Shown here: positions 63,155 to 64,000 of the stretch, piece by piece
Layout of the letters: every line of letters starts with the position of its first letter
Position numbering within the stretch: the stretch's first letter is position 1
Assembly (NCBI RefSeq): GCF_039889165.1
Contig: NZ_JAYMYY010000004.1
Span: forward strand, 124,001-188,000
DNA: 64,000 nucleotides
DNA from: Pseudocitrobacter cyperus
GTDB taxonomy: Bacteria > Pseudomonadota > Gammaproteobacteria > Enterobacterales > Enterobacteriaceae
Direction of reading: 5' to 3'
Program-made: the position numbers and the translations under genes
The notes under the pieces: generated by a model
What the model was told of the DNA's origin: nothing
The model's database searches: none
Seen by the model: the letters and a program-made list of their open reading frames with translations, nothing else

Positions 63155-63853
63155 TCAATTAAATAAATCAGAAAACGAATGGTTCGGGGCCATTTCTTTT
63201 GCCATTGAAATGAGTGCCTGCTTGTTTTTTATAACGTAACCTGATTTCTGCCTGAGCAATAATCCGTCGTGGGTAAACTGTGCAATGACGTACAATAAAT
63301 GACGATATGTAACGCCCATATATTCTGCCGTCTGTGTGTGTTTTTCGTGATATACATCACCATGTTGCGTCAGTAAAATAAAGGCGGCCAGTCGGTTGTT
63401 TAACGGAAACGATTGATTCCGGGTCAGCGAGACAATGTTTCGATAATTTTTCTGACTGAGCGCCAGACATAAATGGCGGAGAAAAGTCACATCATTTAAA
63501 AGTGTCGCCCGGTACTGCTTGATCGGAAGCGCCAGACACCAGCATGCTTCTATGGCCTGTACGGCCAGGGCTTCATGGTGCTTATCGACAAGCTCAATCT
63601 CACCAATAAAACAGGGGGCGCTGAAGAAATCAATCAGCGACACGCGGCCGTTGGGTAAGGTTGCGTAGAGTTTGGCGCGCCCACGGACGAGATAAAACAA
63701 CCATACCGGAGATTGCCCTTCTTCGACAATATACCCTCCGGCATCGACCTGAAAAAGACGCGTATCTTCGAGAACCTCAGCAGAAAACCGTTCTTTATAG
63801 TCCGATTGATTAATCAGTTGCTGTTTAAGAACGTCATTTTTAATTTCTTTCAC
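63155..63853 (-). CDS. yeiL: YeiL, CRP/FNR-family regulator
   Basis: A 232-residue regulator with an N-terminal cyclic-nucleotide-like beta-roll (about 30-130; LFYLVRGRAKLYATLPNGRVSLIDFF) and a C-terminal winged helix (about 160-225; HTQTAEYMGVTYRHLLYVIAQ). E. coli YeiL is linked to stationary-phase survival. Here it lies between psuT (convergent) and rihB (divergent), so control of nucleoside salvage genes is plausible. The N terminus is about 13 residues longer than in E. coli. Confidence 0.92.
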   Translation of the reverse strand: MKEIKNDVLKQQLINQSDYKERFSAEVLEDTRLFQVDAGGYIVEEGQSPVWLFYLVRGRAKLYATLPNGRVSLIDFFSAPCFIGEIELVDKHHEALAVQAIEACWCLALPIKQYRATLLNDVTFLRHLCLALSQKNYRNIVSLTRNQSFPLNNRLAAFILLTQHGDVYHEKHTQTAEYMGVTYRHLLYVIAQFTHDGLLLRQKSGYVIKNKQALISMAKEMAPNHSFSDLFN

Positions 63854-63867
63854 GATGTTTTCCCGAT

Positions 63868-63881
63868 ATGAGATTTCTCAT
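63868..63881. promoter_or_regulatory. Dyad in the yeiL-rihB divergent region
   Basis: ATGAGA-TT-TCTCAT lies 15 bases upstream of the yeiL start in the 129-base gap shared with rihB. It could be an operator for YeiL itself; no family consensus was matched. Confidence 0.35.
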
Positions 63882-63982
63882 GTTTAGCATACGTTTTCCG
63901 TTGTTATCATTCAATCCCTGGCCAGGCTGCGTGCTCCGTCATGCGACGAAAATAACGTAATGATTAACAGAGGAAATAATAA

Positions 63983-64000
63983 ATGGAAAAGCGAAAAATT
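63983..64000 (+). CDS. rihB: RihB ribonucleoside hydrolase, first six codons only
   Basis: ATG GAA AAG CGA AAA ATT encodes MEKRKI, the start of E. coli RihB, a pyrimidine-specific ribonucleoside hydrolase. The Shine-Dalgarno AGAGGAAA lies upstream, and E. coli also has rihB divergent from yeiL. The call rests on six residues plus gene order. Confidence 0.8.

Overview
The window is a chromosomal segment of a member of the Enterobacteriaceae. Most genes are close relatives of Escherichia coli K-12 genes and keep the same neighbours (rcsC-rcsB-rcsD-micF-ompC-apbE-ada-alkB-yojI, mqo-eco, proL-yejM-yejL-yejK-rplY-radD-rsuA-bcr-yejG-yejFEBA-pdeN-mepS-lpxT-yeiR-yeiQ, yeiP-yeiW, setB-fruBKA-psuK-psuG-psuT-yeiL-rihB). 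Accessory genes (mgtE, a SulP transporter, a P450 locus, a type I secretion operon) suggest a genus of the Enterobacter/Kosakonia/Lelliottia type rather than Escherichia. The genus is an inference; no marker here fixes it.

Layout. 1-7,530: Rcs phosphorelay (rcsC cut at the left edge, rcsDB on the opposite strand), the antisense RNA gene micF and the porin gene ompC with its OmpR sites. 7,587-12,180: apbE, the adaptive-response pair ada-alkB, and the exporter yojI. 12,286-14,923: mgtE and a STAS-less SulP transporter, convergent and overlapping at their 3' ends; E. coli lacks them here. 15,198-17,395: mqo and ecotin. 17,537-22,763: an accessory block lying where E. coli has nap, ccm and narP. 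It holds a DeoR regulator divergent from a NudK-like Nudix hydrolase, and a PobR-like AraC regulator convergent with a 920-residue chimeric oxygenase. 23,025-44,998: conserved core from tRNA-Pro(GGG) to yeiP, with uxuA divergent from yeiQ. 45,149-54,271: yeiW, then a three-gene operon for a secreted 1,758-residue animal-type heme peroxidase with RTX repeats, its ABC exporter and its membrane fusion protein, inserted between yeiW and setB. 54,268-64,000: setB, the Cra-controlled fructose PTS operon, the pseudouridine genes psuK-psuG-psuT, yeiL and the first codons of rihB.

Two systems stand out. The first is the oxygenase at 20,001-22,763. It reads, in order, as a 2Fe-2S ferredoxin, a benzoate-dioxygenase-type FAD/NAD(P)H reductase, an FCD domain (normally the ligand-binding half of GntR-family repressors) and a cytochrome P450. 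That is a whole electron chain plus a regulator-type sensor domain in one polypeptide, facing an AraC regulator of the 4-hydroxybenzoate-responsive type. The second is the MopA-like heme peroxidase with a dedicated type I secretion pair, which fits neatly between two core genes and starts behind an AT-rich promoter region.

Most conserved starts were set by ribosome-binding sites and by remembered lengths of the E. coli proteins. Genus, substrates and novelty cannot be settled from the sequence alone.
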